From NCBI GenBank assembly GCA_944351315.1, contig CALVPL010000060.1, positions 1-11,180 on the forward strand: DNA of 11,180 nucleotides. Direction: 5' to 3'. Source of the DNA: an uncultured Bacilli bacterium (GTDB taxonomy: Bacteria; Bacillota_I; Bacilli_A; RF39; UBA660). Both the position numbers and the translations under genes were made by a program. Below, piece after piece: positions 1-5,380 of this stretch (position 1 is the first letter of the stretch; every line of letters begins with the position of its first letter). The notes beneath the pieces are model-generated. The model searched no databases and had not been told where the DNA came from. It was given only the letters and a program-made list of their open reading frames with translations.

Positions 1-886
1 CTAAACGATTTCCGCCAAGAGGAATGTAGAGATAATCTCTAAACCATGTAGATAAAGAAATATGCCAACGACGCCAAAAATCCGTTATGCTTTTTGCTGT
101 TAGTGGATAATTGAAGTTTTCTAAGAAGTGAAAACCAAATACAAGACCTAGGCCAATTGCCATATCACTATATCCGGAAAAGTCGTAGTAAATTTGAAAT
201 GTATAAGCTAGAGCTTTTAACCAGAAACTTAAAGTAGTTGGTGTACTTAATCCGTCTAGACTCGTTGCAAATGCTCCTAGAAGATTGGCAATTAAAACTT
301 TTTTTCCTAAACCAATGATGAATCTTTTTAAGCCTGAAGCGACCAGAGAAGTACTAGTTGTTCTATTTTCCATTTCTTCTGCTACGGTTTCATAACGAAC
401 GATTGGTCCAGCTATCAATTGAGGAAATAAAGTTAAGTACGTTGCAAAATCAAATACATTTTTTGCCGGTTTTATTTCTCCTTTATAAATATCTATTACA
501 TAACTTGTTGCTTGAAATGTAAAGAAACTGATTCCGATTGGCATGATTATTTGTAATAGAGGTAGATCTGTATTTAATAAATTGTTTATGTTGGTAATAA
601 AGAAATTGAAATATTTGAAATAAAATAATAAACCAAAGTTGATAACTAAGTCAGCTATTAACAAAATCTTTTTCTTTTTGGGATATTTTAAAATGAATTT
701 TCCAGCATAGTAATTTAAAATACAAGAAAAAATTAGAACAATAATATATTTGGATTCCCCATAAAAATAAAAGAATAAACTAAAAATCAGTAATACTTTA
801 TTGCGATATTTCGCCGGTATTAAAAAGTAGCATAGTATGCATAATGGTAAAAAATAATAAAGAAATGAGATGCTTGAAAATACCAT
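1..886 (-). CDS. MBOAT family O-acyltransferase (AlgI/DltB-like), 3' end cut off by window edge
   Basis: This is a polytopic membrane protein of the membrane-bound O-acyltransferase family, which moves acyl (often acetyl) groups across the membrane onto extracellular polymers. 295 codons are visible from the ATG at 886; the C-terminal part lies beyond position 1. Visible marks are hydrophobic helices at about residues 4-22, 31-60 and 74-95, PIGISFFTFQ at 116-125, FPQLIAGPIVRY at 154-165, YYDFSGYSDMAIG at 233-245 and FWRRWHISLSTWFRDYLYIPLGG at 270-292, with the conserved His275. The second conserved, catalytic His of the family would lie past the edge. The start is set by GGAGG at 893-897 with a 6-base spacer. 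It follows the DUF4358-like lipoprotein gene on the same strand, a pairing I know from clostridial envelope loci. There is no dltA-like context, so an AlgI/PatA-type role is more likely than DltB. The family is certain; the substrate is unknown. Confidence 0.93.
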   Translation of the reverse strand, partial: MVFSSISFLYYFLPLCILCYFLIPAKYRNKVLLIFSLFFYFYGESKYIIVLIFSCILNYYAGKFILKYPKKKKILLIADLVINFGLLFYFKYFNFFITNINNLLNTDLPLLQIIMPIGISFFTFQATSYVIDIYKGEIKPAKNVFDFATYLTLFPQLIAGPIVRYETVAEEMENRTTSTSLVASGLKRFIIGLGKKVLIANLLGAFATSLDGLSTPTTLSFWLKALAYTFQIYYDFSGYSDMAIGLGLVFGFHFLENFNYPLTAKSITDFWRRWHISLSTWFRDYLYIPLGGNRL

Positions 887-892
887 AAAAAT

Positions 893-897
893 CCTCC
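893..897 (-). promoter_or_regulatory. Ribosome binding site of the MBOAT gene
   Basis: On the minus strand the sequence AAAGGAGG (core GGAGG) stands 6 bases before the ATG at 886. It begins immediately after the U-tract of the terminator-like hairpin, so translation of this gene depends on transcription passing that hairpin or on an undetected start inside it. Confidence 0.8.
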
Positions 898-900
898 TTT

Positions 901-922
901 AAAAAAAAGCCTTAATAGGCTT
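901..922 (-). terminator. Intrinsic terminator or attenuator between lipoprotein and MBOAT genes
   Basis: Read on the minus strand, AAGCCT, loop ATTA and AGGCTT form a 6-bp stem with three GC pairs, followed by six further T residues (eight T in total). The stem overlaps the stop codon of the upstream lipoprotein gene and the T-run touches the MBOAT ribosome binding site. The stem is short, so partial rather than complete termination is plausible. The plus strand has no T-run, so it is not bidirectional. Confidence 0.65.
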
Positions 923-1388
923 ATGATAATTTGTCAAAATTTTCTTCTATTTTTGGTGCTAATTCATTGGCCATGATGACAAGAATTAAATTTCCTTTAT
1001 TTTTGACAACAACATTTTCTGCTGTAACACAAATCCATTTATTTGGATTGATGTTTTCTTCGATAGTCTTTTTTAGAGCTTCAATATCTTGACCGTCTTT
1101 AGCACGAACTAAAACAATAGAATGAGCGATTGAACCAACCATTGATTCTGATGCTAAAGCACTTTCAAATTCGATATCACTTGTTCCTAAGTAGTTTTCT
1201 ACGTTTTCGCTTGTGATTTCAATATTTGATAAAGCCATTGGTAGTTCTTCTTCACTTATTCCTTCATATAGTTTTGTCATGATATCTTCTAGAGAACCTT
1301 CAATGTTTTGTTCTTGTGTTGTACATCCTGTTAGAAATAAGGTTCCAAGAATGATTAGCCCTAAACCAATCTTTTTTAAATGTGTCAT
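921..1388 (-). CDS. DUF4358-type lipoprotein
   Basis: This is a small secreted lipoprotein of 155 residues. The N-terminus has two lysines, a hydrophobic stretch (residues 7-19) and a lipobox LTGC with the modified cysteine at position 22, so it should be anchored on the outer face of the cytoplasmic membrane. The mature part resembles DUF4358 proteins as I remember them: a SLEDIMTKLYEG opening, a block containing EFESALASESMVGSIAHSIV, and an NPNKWICV segment near the end. The family has no established biochemical function to my knowledge but recurs beside MBOAT and SGNH/DHHW-type genes, suggesting an accessory role in envelope acylation (inference). I chose the ATG at 1388 because GGAGG at 1396-1400 stands 7 bases upstream; an earlier in-frame ATG at 1406 overlaps that site and lies next to the likely -10 box. 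First gene of a minus-strand unit with the MBOAT gene. Confidence 0.85.
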   Translation of the reverse strand: MTHLKKIGLGLIILGTLFLTGCTTQEQNIEGSLEDIMTKLYEGISEEELPMALSNIEITSENVENYLGTSDIEFESALASESMVGSIAHSIVLVRAKDGQDIEALKKTIEENINPNKWICVTAENVVVKNKGNLILVIMANELAPKIEENFDKLS

Positions 1389-1395
1389 TATTTTA

Positions 1396-1400
1396 CCTCC
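1396..1400 (-). promoter_or_regulatory. Ribosome binding site deciding the lipoprotein start
   Basis: GGAGG on the minus strand lies 7 bases from the ATG at 1388. It excludes the longer frame beginning at 1406, which would start upstream of this site with no binding site of its own. Confidence 0.75.
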
Positions 1401-1407
1401 GGGCATA

Positions 1408-1436
1408 AGTGTATCATGCTGCTATAGTTTTGTCTA
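1408..1436 (-). promoter_or_regulatory. Promoter of the lipoprotein-MBOAT unit
   Basis: On the minus strand, -35 TAGACA (1431-1436; five of six consensus bases) is followed after 17 bases by -10 TACACT (1408-1413; four of six), with a TG extended -10 element one base upstream. The predicted transcript starts near 1401, giving an almost leaderless mRNA that begins just ahead of the ribosome binding site. Confidence 0.55.
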
Positions 1437-1473
1437 TTTAAATTTTTTGAAAATGTAAAAAGACAAAAAACTA

Positions 1474-1502
1474 TTTACTTTATGATTGAAGAATGTTAAA
1501 AT
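1474..1502 (+). promoter_or_regulatory. Promoter of the rpsF-ssb-rpsR operon
   Basis: -35 TTTACT (1474-1479; four of six) and -10 TAAAAT (1497-1502; five of six) are separated by exactly 17 bases, and TGT precedes the -10 as an extended element. The predicted start is near 1508-1510, leaving a leader of about 68 bases with two hairpins before rpsF. The promoter is divergent from the one at 1408-1436 and does not overlap it. Confidence 0.65.
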
Positions 1503-1509
1503 AACTCAC

Positions 1510-1568
1510 GAGTAAGCAATTACTCCTTGCTTTTTGTGTAATCAAAAAGCCATTAGACCATAAGGAGG
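1510..1568 (+). promoter_or_regulatory. Structured rpsF leader with anti-Shine-Dalgarno element
   Basis: Two simple hairpins are visible: GAGTAA-GCAA-TTACTC (1510-1525, a GNRA loop) and GCTTTTTG-TGTAAT-CAAAAAGC (1529-1550). In addition CTCCTT (1523-1528) is a perfect complement of AAGGAG (1562-1567) in the rpsF ribosome binding site. That pairing would enclose the second hairpin with an 11-base unpaired 3' side (1551-1561), and it excludes the first hairpin because both need 1523-1525. S6:S18 autoregulatory leaders are known upstream of rpsF in many bacteria, so this may be such an element. I find no CCG triplet, which I recall as typical of that motif, so the assignment is tentative. Confidence 0.5.
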
Positions 1569-1576
1569 TGTAGAAA

Positions 1577-1867
1577 ATGAACAAATACGAAATCATGTTT
1601 ATTGTAAAGGCTACTATGGAAAGTGCTGATGTAAAAAAATGTGCTGAAAGTTTTAAGTCTCTAATTAGTGATTTAAAAGGAAAAGTAGTTGAATACAAAG
1701 AACTAGGCGAGAAAAAACTTGCTTATCCTATTAAAAAAGAATTAAATGGATATTATTATGTAATGCAAGTTGAAGCTAACAAAGAAATTATTCAAGAATT
1801 TGATCGTAAAATTCGTTTAGATGAAAATGTTTTAAGACATTTAATCATTCGTCAAGAAGAGGAGTAA
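1577..1867 (+). CDS. rpsF: 30S ribosomal protein S6
   Basis: S6 binds 16S rRNA in the platform of the small subunit as a dimer with S18, whose gene lies two genes downstream. The product has 96 residues, the usual bacterial length. Recognisable parts are the opening MNKYEIMFIVKA, the central block GEKKLAYPIKKELNGYYYV and the conserved end DENVLRHLIIR. The ATG at 1577 has a strong AAGGAGG (1562-1568) eight bases upstream. First gene of the classic rpsF-ssb-rpsR operon; its last codons (GAAGAGGAG) double as the ribosome binding site of ssb, with three bases between the stop and the ssb start. It may be controlled by its own protein through the structured leader. Confidence 0.98.
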   Translation: MNKYEIMFIVKATMESADVKKCAESFKSLISDLKGKVVEYKELGEKKLAYPIKKELNGYYYVMQVEANKEIIQEFDRKIRLDENVLRHLIIRQEEE

Positions 1868-1870
1868 AAA

Positions 1871-2350
1871 ATGAATAAAGTTATATTGATTGGTAGATTA
1901 GCTAGAGATCCTGAAATGCGTACAACTGGAAGTGGTATTGCAGTAACGCGTTTTACAGTTGCTGTTTCTCGTCCTTTTAATCCTCAAGGAGGACAACCTC
2001 AAACTGATTTTATTGGATGTGTTGCTTGGCGTAGACAAGCAGAGAATATTGCTAAATATTGTGCAAAGGGTTCACAAGTTGCAGTAGAAGGAAGAATTCA
2101 AACGGGTAGTTATGACGGGGCCGATGGTCAAAAACATTATACGACAGATATTGTTGCAGACAATGTTACTTTCTTAGGTTCTAGAAATACTTCTATTGGT
2201 GATTCTTCTAATTATGATACTGCCGGTTTTACTCAACCAATGCCTAGTTATGAGGAAAGTCAAAGTATGCCAACTACAGATGTAAGTGAGGATCCATTTA
2301 AAGATTTTGGTGAAGAAATTGCTTTATCTGATGATGATCTACCATTCTAG
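1871..2350 (+). CDS. ssb: Single-stranded DNA-binding protein
   Basis: SSB coats single-stranded DNA in replication, recombination and repair and recruits partner proteins through its C-terminal tip. The product has 159 residues. An OB-fold covers about residues 1-104 (opening MNKVILIGRLARDPEMR, then TDFIGCVAWRRQAENIAKYCAKGSQVAVEG around 45-74). A flexible linker rich in Ser, Gln and Pro follows (about 105-145), ending in the acidic tip DDDLPF, which is the standard protein-interaction motif. It sits between the two S6:S18 partner genes as in Bacillus subtilis (ssbA), where it is the essential housekeeping copy. It shares the rpsF promoter. Confidence 0.98.
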   Translation: MNKVILIGRLARDPEMRTTGSGIAVTRFTVAVSRPFNPQGGQPQTDFIGCVAWRRQAENIAKYCAKGSQVAVEGRIQTGSYDGADGQKHYTTDIVADNVTFLGSRNTSIGDSSNYDTAGFTQPMPSYEESQSMPTTDVSEDPFKDFGEEIALSDDDLPF

Positions 2351-2368
2351 GAAAGGAGATTTTTAGAT

Positions 2369-2584
2369 ATGGCTGAATTTAGAAGAAAAAAGAAGAAAAT
2401 ATGTCAAATGTGTGCTGGAAAAAGTGTTGATTATAAAGATGTTATGATTATCAATAAATACATTAGTGAAAAAGGTAAAATTTTACCTAGACGTATGACT
2501 GGTGCTTGTGCAAAACATCAAAGACATATTGCTGAACAAATCAAATATGCAAGATTTATGGCTTTAATTCCATATGTTAAATAG
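2369..2584 (+). CDS. rpsR: 30S ribosomal protein S18, zinc-binding (C+) form
   Basis: S18 joins S6 on 16S rRNA in the small-subunit platform. The product has 71 residues with the family signature VDYKDV (20-25), SEKGKILPRRMTG (33-45) and the end ARFMALIPYV. Unlike the Bacillus subtilis and E. coli proteins as I recall them, it keeps four potential zinc ligands: Cys12 and Cys15 (CQMC) and Cys47 and His50 (CAKH), the pattern of C+ ribosomal proteins. AAAGGAG (2352-2358) lies 10 bases before the ATG, a slightly long spacer. Last gene of its operon; a terminator starts one base after its stop. No gdpP gene follows, although in B. subtilis the region between rpsR and rplI carries yybS and gdpP. 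Confidence 0.97.
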   Translation: MAEFRRKKKKICQMCAGKSVDYKDVMIINKYISEKGKILPRRMTGACAKHQRHIAEQIKYARFMALIPYVK

Positions 2585-2611
2585 GATACTTGTTAAAAAG
2601 TATCTTTTTTT
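2585..2611 (+). terminator. Terminator of the rpsF-ssb-rpsR operon
   Basis: GATACTT (2585-2591), loop GTTAAA and AAGTATC (2598-2604) make a perfect 7-bp stem followed by seven T residues (2605-2611). It begins directly after the rpsR stop codon. Confidence 0.85.
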
Positions 2612-2619
2612 GTTATACT
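2590..2619 (+). promoter_or_regulatory. Candidate upstream promoter for rplI-dnaB, nested in the terminator
   Basis: -35 TTGTTA (2590-2595; four of six) lies across the stem and loop of the preceding terminator. After 18 bases, which include the whole T-run, comes -10 TATACT (2614-2619; five of six) with TGT as an extended element. Confidence 0.4.
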
Positions 2620-2632
2620 TTAAGTATGATCA

Positions 2633-2661
2633 TTGTTTTTTGATGGAAATTTATATATAAT
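2633..2661 (+). promoter_or_regulatory. Candidate promoter of rplI-dnaB-hypothetical operon
   Basis: -10 TATAAT (2656-2661) matches the consensus fully; 17 bases upstream is a poor -35 TTGTTT (2633-2638; three of six). The start would lie near 2668, just ahead of the AAGGAGG ribosome binding site (2674-2680). Either this or the promoter at 2590-2619, or both, could be used. Confidence 0.5.
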
Positions 2662-2689
2662 AAAAACGTTTATAAGGAGGTCTTGGTGA

Positions 2690-3130
2690 ATGAAGGTTAT
2701 TTTATTAAAAGATGTTAAAGGTCAAGGAAAAAAAGATGATATTATTAATGTTAGTGATGGCTATGCGACAAATTATTTAATTAAAAATGGTTTGGCGGTT
2801 TTAGAAACTAAAAAAAGTAAAGAAGTTTTAGATCGATCTTTATTAGAAAGACATTTACAAGAAGAGGACCGGGTTAAAGAATTTCAAATGATGCAAAAAG
2901 AATTAGAAAAAAAACAGATTGTTTTTCATGTGAAAACTGGTAAAGAAGATCGTGTTTTTGGAGTTGTATCTACGAAACAAATTAGTGATGAATTGAAAAA
3001 AATGGGATTTTCGATTGATAAAAAAAATATAAAAGTGGATCATCCTCTTGATTCATTAGGAACTCATGAAGTTCTTATTGAGCTTCATAAAAGAGTGGTT
3101 TTTCCAATTAAAATTGTATTGAAAAAGTAG
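2690..3130 (+). CDS. rplI: 50S ribosomal protein L9
   Basis: L9 binds 23S rRNA and projects from the large subunit; it influences reading-frame maintenance. The product has 146 residues, near the usual 148-150. The N-terminal rRNA-binding domain (MKVILLKDVKGQGKKDD, then VSDGYATNYLIKNGLA at 21-36) is followed by a long charged connecting helix (about 40-75, rich in Lys and Glu) and a C-terminal domain ending in a short basic tail. AAGGAGG (2674-2680) sets the ATG at 2690; a GTG at 2686 is out of frame. It heads an operon with dnaB eight bases downstream, the same rplI-dnaB pairing as in Bacillus subtilis (rplI-dnaC). Confidence 0.97.
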   Translation: MKVILLKDVKGQGKKDDIINVSDGYATNYLIKNGLAVLETKKSKEVLDRSLLERHLQEEDRVKEFQMMQKELEKKQIVFHVKTGKEDRVFGVVSTKQISDELKKMGFSIDKKNIKVDHPLDSLGTHEVLIELHKRVVFPIKIVLKK

Positions 3131-3138
3131 GTGATGGT

Positions 3139-4482
3139 ATGGCATCAAGAGTAATGCCTCAAAATTTAGAAGCAGAAATGAGTGTTTTAGGTGTAACTTT
3201 TTTAAATCCATATGCTATGGAAAAAATTATGGAAAATTTAACAGAAGATATGTTTTTTAGCGATGCACATAAAAAGATTTTTTCTGCTTTAGTTTCCTTA
3301 TATAAAAATAATACACCTATTGATATTACAACTGTAAAAAATGAACTTGATAAACAAAAAAATTTGAATGCGATTGGCGGGATTGAATATTTAAGTGAAA
3401 TTATTGATTCAGTTGCAACTAGTGCGAATTTAGATTATTACATGGATATTGTGAAAGATAAAGCAACCCGTAGAAGACTTATAGATACTGCAACTAATAT
3501 TGTAACGGATGCATATGATGAAGAAGAGAATTTAACAAATTTATTGGATTCTTCTGAGCAAAAGCTTTTGAATGTTATAAGAACTCGGAAAACAAGTGAA
3601 TTTAAACCAATTACTGAAGCTTTACGAGAGGCTCATGAAAATTTGGAACGTATGAGTAAAAATAAAAGCGCAGTTACAGGTTTGACAACCGGGTTTAAAG
3701 ATTTGGATAAGGCAACCGCTGGACTTCATGAAGGAGAACTTATTATTTTGGCTGCTCGTCCTGGTATGGGAAAAACAGCTTTTGCACTCAATATTGCTAC
3801 CAATGCAGCGATGAGTACAGATAAGGCTGTGGCTATTTTCAATTTGGAAATGAGTGCTGAGCAACTTGTAAATCGAATGATTAGTGCAGTCGGACAAATT
3901 GAAGGTGAAAAGTTAAAAACTGGAATGTTGAATGATAATGATTGGAAACGATACACGGAAGCGATGAGTGAACTTGCCGATACCAATATTTATATTGAAG
4001 ACGATGCTTCTGTAACAGCACCTGAAATAAAAGCTAAATGTCGAAGACTTGCTTCTAGTCCAAAGGGGTTAGCACTTGTTGTAATCGATTATTTGCAGTT
4101 AGTTACAACTGGTGGTAGAGTAGAGTCTAGACAAGTTGAGGTTTCAGAAATTTCTCGTGCCTTTAAAACGATGGCTATGGAATTAAAAGTGCCAGTTATT
4201 GCACTTGCTCAGTTATCACGTAATGCCGAAAGAAGAGAATCTAATCAACCAAGACTTGCCGATCTTCGTGAATCTGGTTCTATTGAACAAGATGCCGATT
4301 TGGTTTTATTTTTGAATCGTCAAGATTATTTTGAAAATAAAACAGCTGAAAATAAGAGCAATATTGTTCCAGTTGATGTGATTATTGCAAAACATCGACG
4401 TGGTAGTACAGGCTTATTTCAAATTTTGTTTGAATTAAATAAAAGTTGTTTTAAGGCATATACACCAATGGAGGAAATATAA
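3139..4482 (+). CDS. dnaB: Replicative DNA helicase DnaB
   Basis: DnaB is the hexameric ATP-driven helicase that unwinds DNA at the replication fork. The product has 447 residues, the usual length, with no intein. The N-terminal helical domain opens with MPQNLEAEMSVLG (6-18) and includes IDITTV (61-66); a linker follows at about 105-175. The RecA-like domain begins at GLTTGFKDLD (181-190), with Walker A ARPGMGKT (206-213), catalytic-glutamate motif FNLEMS (234-239), Walker B VVIDYLQL (314-321), AQLSRN (357-362), LRESGSIEQDAD (376-387) and the arginine-finger region KHRRG (418-422). AGGTG overlapping the rplI stop serves as ribosome binding site. Bacillus subtilis calls this gene dnaC. Its loader is not in the window. 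The next gene follows after 16 bases, without a terminator. Confidence 0.98.
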   Translation: MASRVMPQNLEAEMSVLGVTFLNPYAMEKIMENLTEDMFFSDAHKKIFSALVSLYKNNTPIDITTVKNELDKQKNLNAIGGIEYLSEIIDSVATSANLDYYMDIVKDKATRRRLIDTATNIVTDAYDEEENLTNLLDSSEQKLLNVIRTRKTSEFKPITEALREAHENLERMSKNKSAVTGLTTGFKDLDKATAGLHEGELIILAARPGMGKTAFALNIATNAAMSTDKAVAIFNLEMSAEQLVNRMISAVGQIEGEKLKTGMLNDNDWKRYTEAMSELADTNIYIEDDASVTAPEIKAKCRRLASSPKGLALVVIDYLQLVTTGGRVESRQVEVSEISRAFKTMAMELKVPVIALAQLSRNAERRESNQPRLADLRESGSIEQDADLVLFLNRQDYFENKTAENKSNIVPVDVIIAKHRRGSTGLFQILFELNKSCFKAYTPMEEI

Positions 4483-4498
4483 TTTAGGGAGGTTTGAA

Positions 4499-5314
4499 AT
4501 GACAAATAATGATTTGGGGGGTAAAATGAAGAAAGATACTTGTTTTTCCGAAGAAAAAAGATTTACAGAAAAAGATTTTGTAAAACTTCTTTTTTGGTTG
4601 CTTATTCAAAATGGTATATCTCAAGTTAGTGAGTCCGATTTGAAAAAGAAACTGTATTATTATTTTGTGAATCCTGAATTTAAAGAAATTTTTCAAGATA
4701 TTCATAAAAATCCTTTAAAAGATGAGGTTGATATTTTGGAAGGATTACATCAAGAAAAGTATTTTAGAGGAAATGGTGTTTGGAGTTCTAAATGCAAAGA
4801 TATATTGTATCTTATGTATCCTATGAATATGGATTTAACTGTTTATGATAAAAAATTAAGTGAAAATGGTTTATTTTTAATGCAACGACTTGCTTATGAA
4901 TTTGCTTTAAGATACAATATCGAATCTCGAAGCGATACTGCACTTCATATTTATGGTACGAATCCTAATCAGTGCTATTCGTTATTTTCTGGCACATGTA
5001 TGGGAAGTGAAACTAGTTTAGAACTTTTAAGTGATGGAGTTGTGCAGTATAAAAATTTTTTAAATAAAGATTTAACTTTAGAAAAAACAAAATTACAAGA
5101 TGCTTTAATGGCTGACGTGTTTTTGGAAAATGCTAGTTTTGCCATTTTAAGAGAAATTTATGATGGAGTTATTCAATCTGCAAATGTTTATACAAATATT
5201 TTATCGGAACAAGAATTGAGAAAAATACGAAGATTTGCAAATACAGTATATGAATCTAATGAACATTTAGCTTTAAAAGGAGAACCTTTTGTTCGTAAGC
5301 TAGAATTAAAATAA
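4499..5314 (+). CDS. Hypothetical protein of 271 residues, family not recognised
   Basis: I do not recognise this protein. It looks soluble: no signal peptide and no convincing membrane segment, though VKLLFWLLI (28-36) is hydrophobic. Predicted helices seem to dominate, with many Lys/Glu and aromatic residues. Distinctive blocks are EKYFRGNGVWSSKCKDILYLMYP (86-108) and a Gly/Ser/Cys-rich stretch, YGTNPNQCYSLFSGTCMGSE (152-171), followed by LELLSDGVVQYKNF (174-187). Cysteines lie at 15, 99, 159 and 167; a metal site is conceivable but spacing fits no motif I know. The start at 4499 has AGGGAGG (4486-4492) six bases upstream; an alternative ATG at 4526 is preceded by a G-run. Base composition matches its neighbours. 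It is co-transcribed with dnaB and closed by a terminator, so it is a real gene, but operon position alone does not prove a replication role. Confidence 0.85.
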   Translation: MTNNDLGGKMKKDTCFSEEKRFTEKDFVKLLFWLLIQNGISQVSESDLKKKLYYYFVNPEFKEIFQDIHKNPLKDEVDILEGLHQEKYFRGNGVWSSKCKDILYLMYPMNMDLTVYDKKLSENGLFLMQRLAYEFALRYNIESRSDTALHIYGTNPNQCYSLFSGTCMGSETSLELLSDGVVQYKNFLNKDLTLEKTKLQDALMADVFLENASFAILREIYDGVIQSANVYTNILSEQELRKIRRFANTVYESNEHLALKGEPFVRKLELK

Positions 5315-5315
5315 T

Positions 5316-5345
5316 GGGAAGTTCATTTTACGAACTTTCTTTTTT
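5316..5345 (+). terminator. Terminator of the rplI-dnaB-hypothetical operon
   Basis: AAGTTC (5319-5324), loop ATTTTAC and GAACTT (5332-5337) form a 6-bp stem, extendable by GGG paired with TCT at the base (two wobbles), then a T-run to 5345. It starts two bases after the stop codon. Confidence 0.75.
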
Positions 5346-5355
5346 ATGATATAAT
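5327..5355 (+). promoter_or_regulatory. Promoter of the M23-walJ-rlmH operon, nested in the terminator
   Basis: -35 TTTACG (5327-5332; four of six) lies in the loop of the preceding terminator; exactly 17 bases later is a perfect -10 TATAAT (5350-5355) with TGA as an extended element. The start is expected near 5362, about 19 bases before the ATG at 5381. Because the -10 covers the in-frame ATG at 5354, that ATG cannot be the translational start. Confidence 0.7.
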
Positions 5356-5380
5356 GGGAAGGTATTTAAAAGGAGTGCTT

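Noticed and set aside
1389..1406. Six-codon N-terminal extension of the lipoprotein from the ATG at 1406
   Set aside because: It would span the GGAGG site at 1396-1400 that serves the ATG at 1388, has no binding site of its own, and adds residues before a standard lipoprotein signal peptide.
1213..1698. Open frames opposite the lipoprotein and rpsF genes (1213-1458 plus, 1480-1698 minus)
   Set aside because: No binding sites or protein-like composition; both are shadows of well-identified genes or promoter DNA.
3622..3986. Two antisense open frames within dnaB
   Set aside because: They lie wholly in the conserved ATPase domain of dnaB and have no recognisable features; overlapping frames opposite a conserved gene.
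4484..4705. Antisense open frame over the start of the unrecognised gene
   Set aside because: Lys/Phe-rich low-complexity translation expected from AT-rich DNA, no binding site; the plus-strand frame is longer, has a strong start and an operon context.
5354..5380. Nine-codon N-terminal extension of the M23 gene from the ATG at 5354
   Set aside because: The ATG overlaps the TATAAT -10 box, so it would not be in the transcript; AAAGGAG supports the ATG at 5381.
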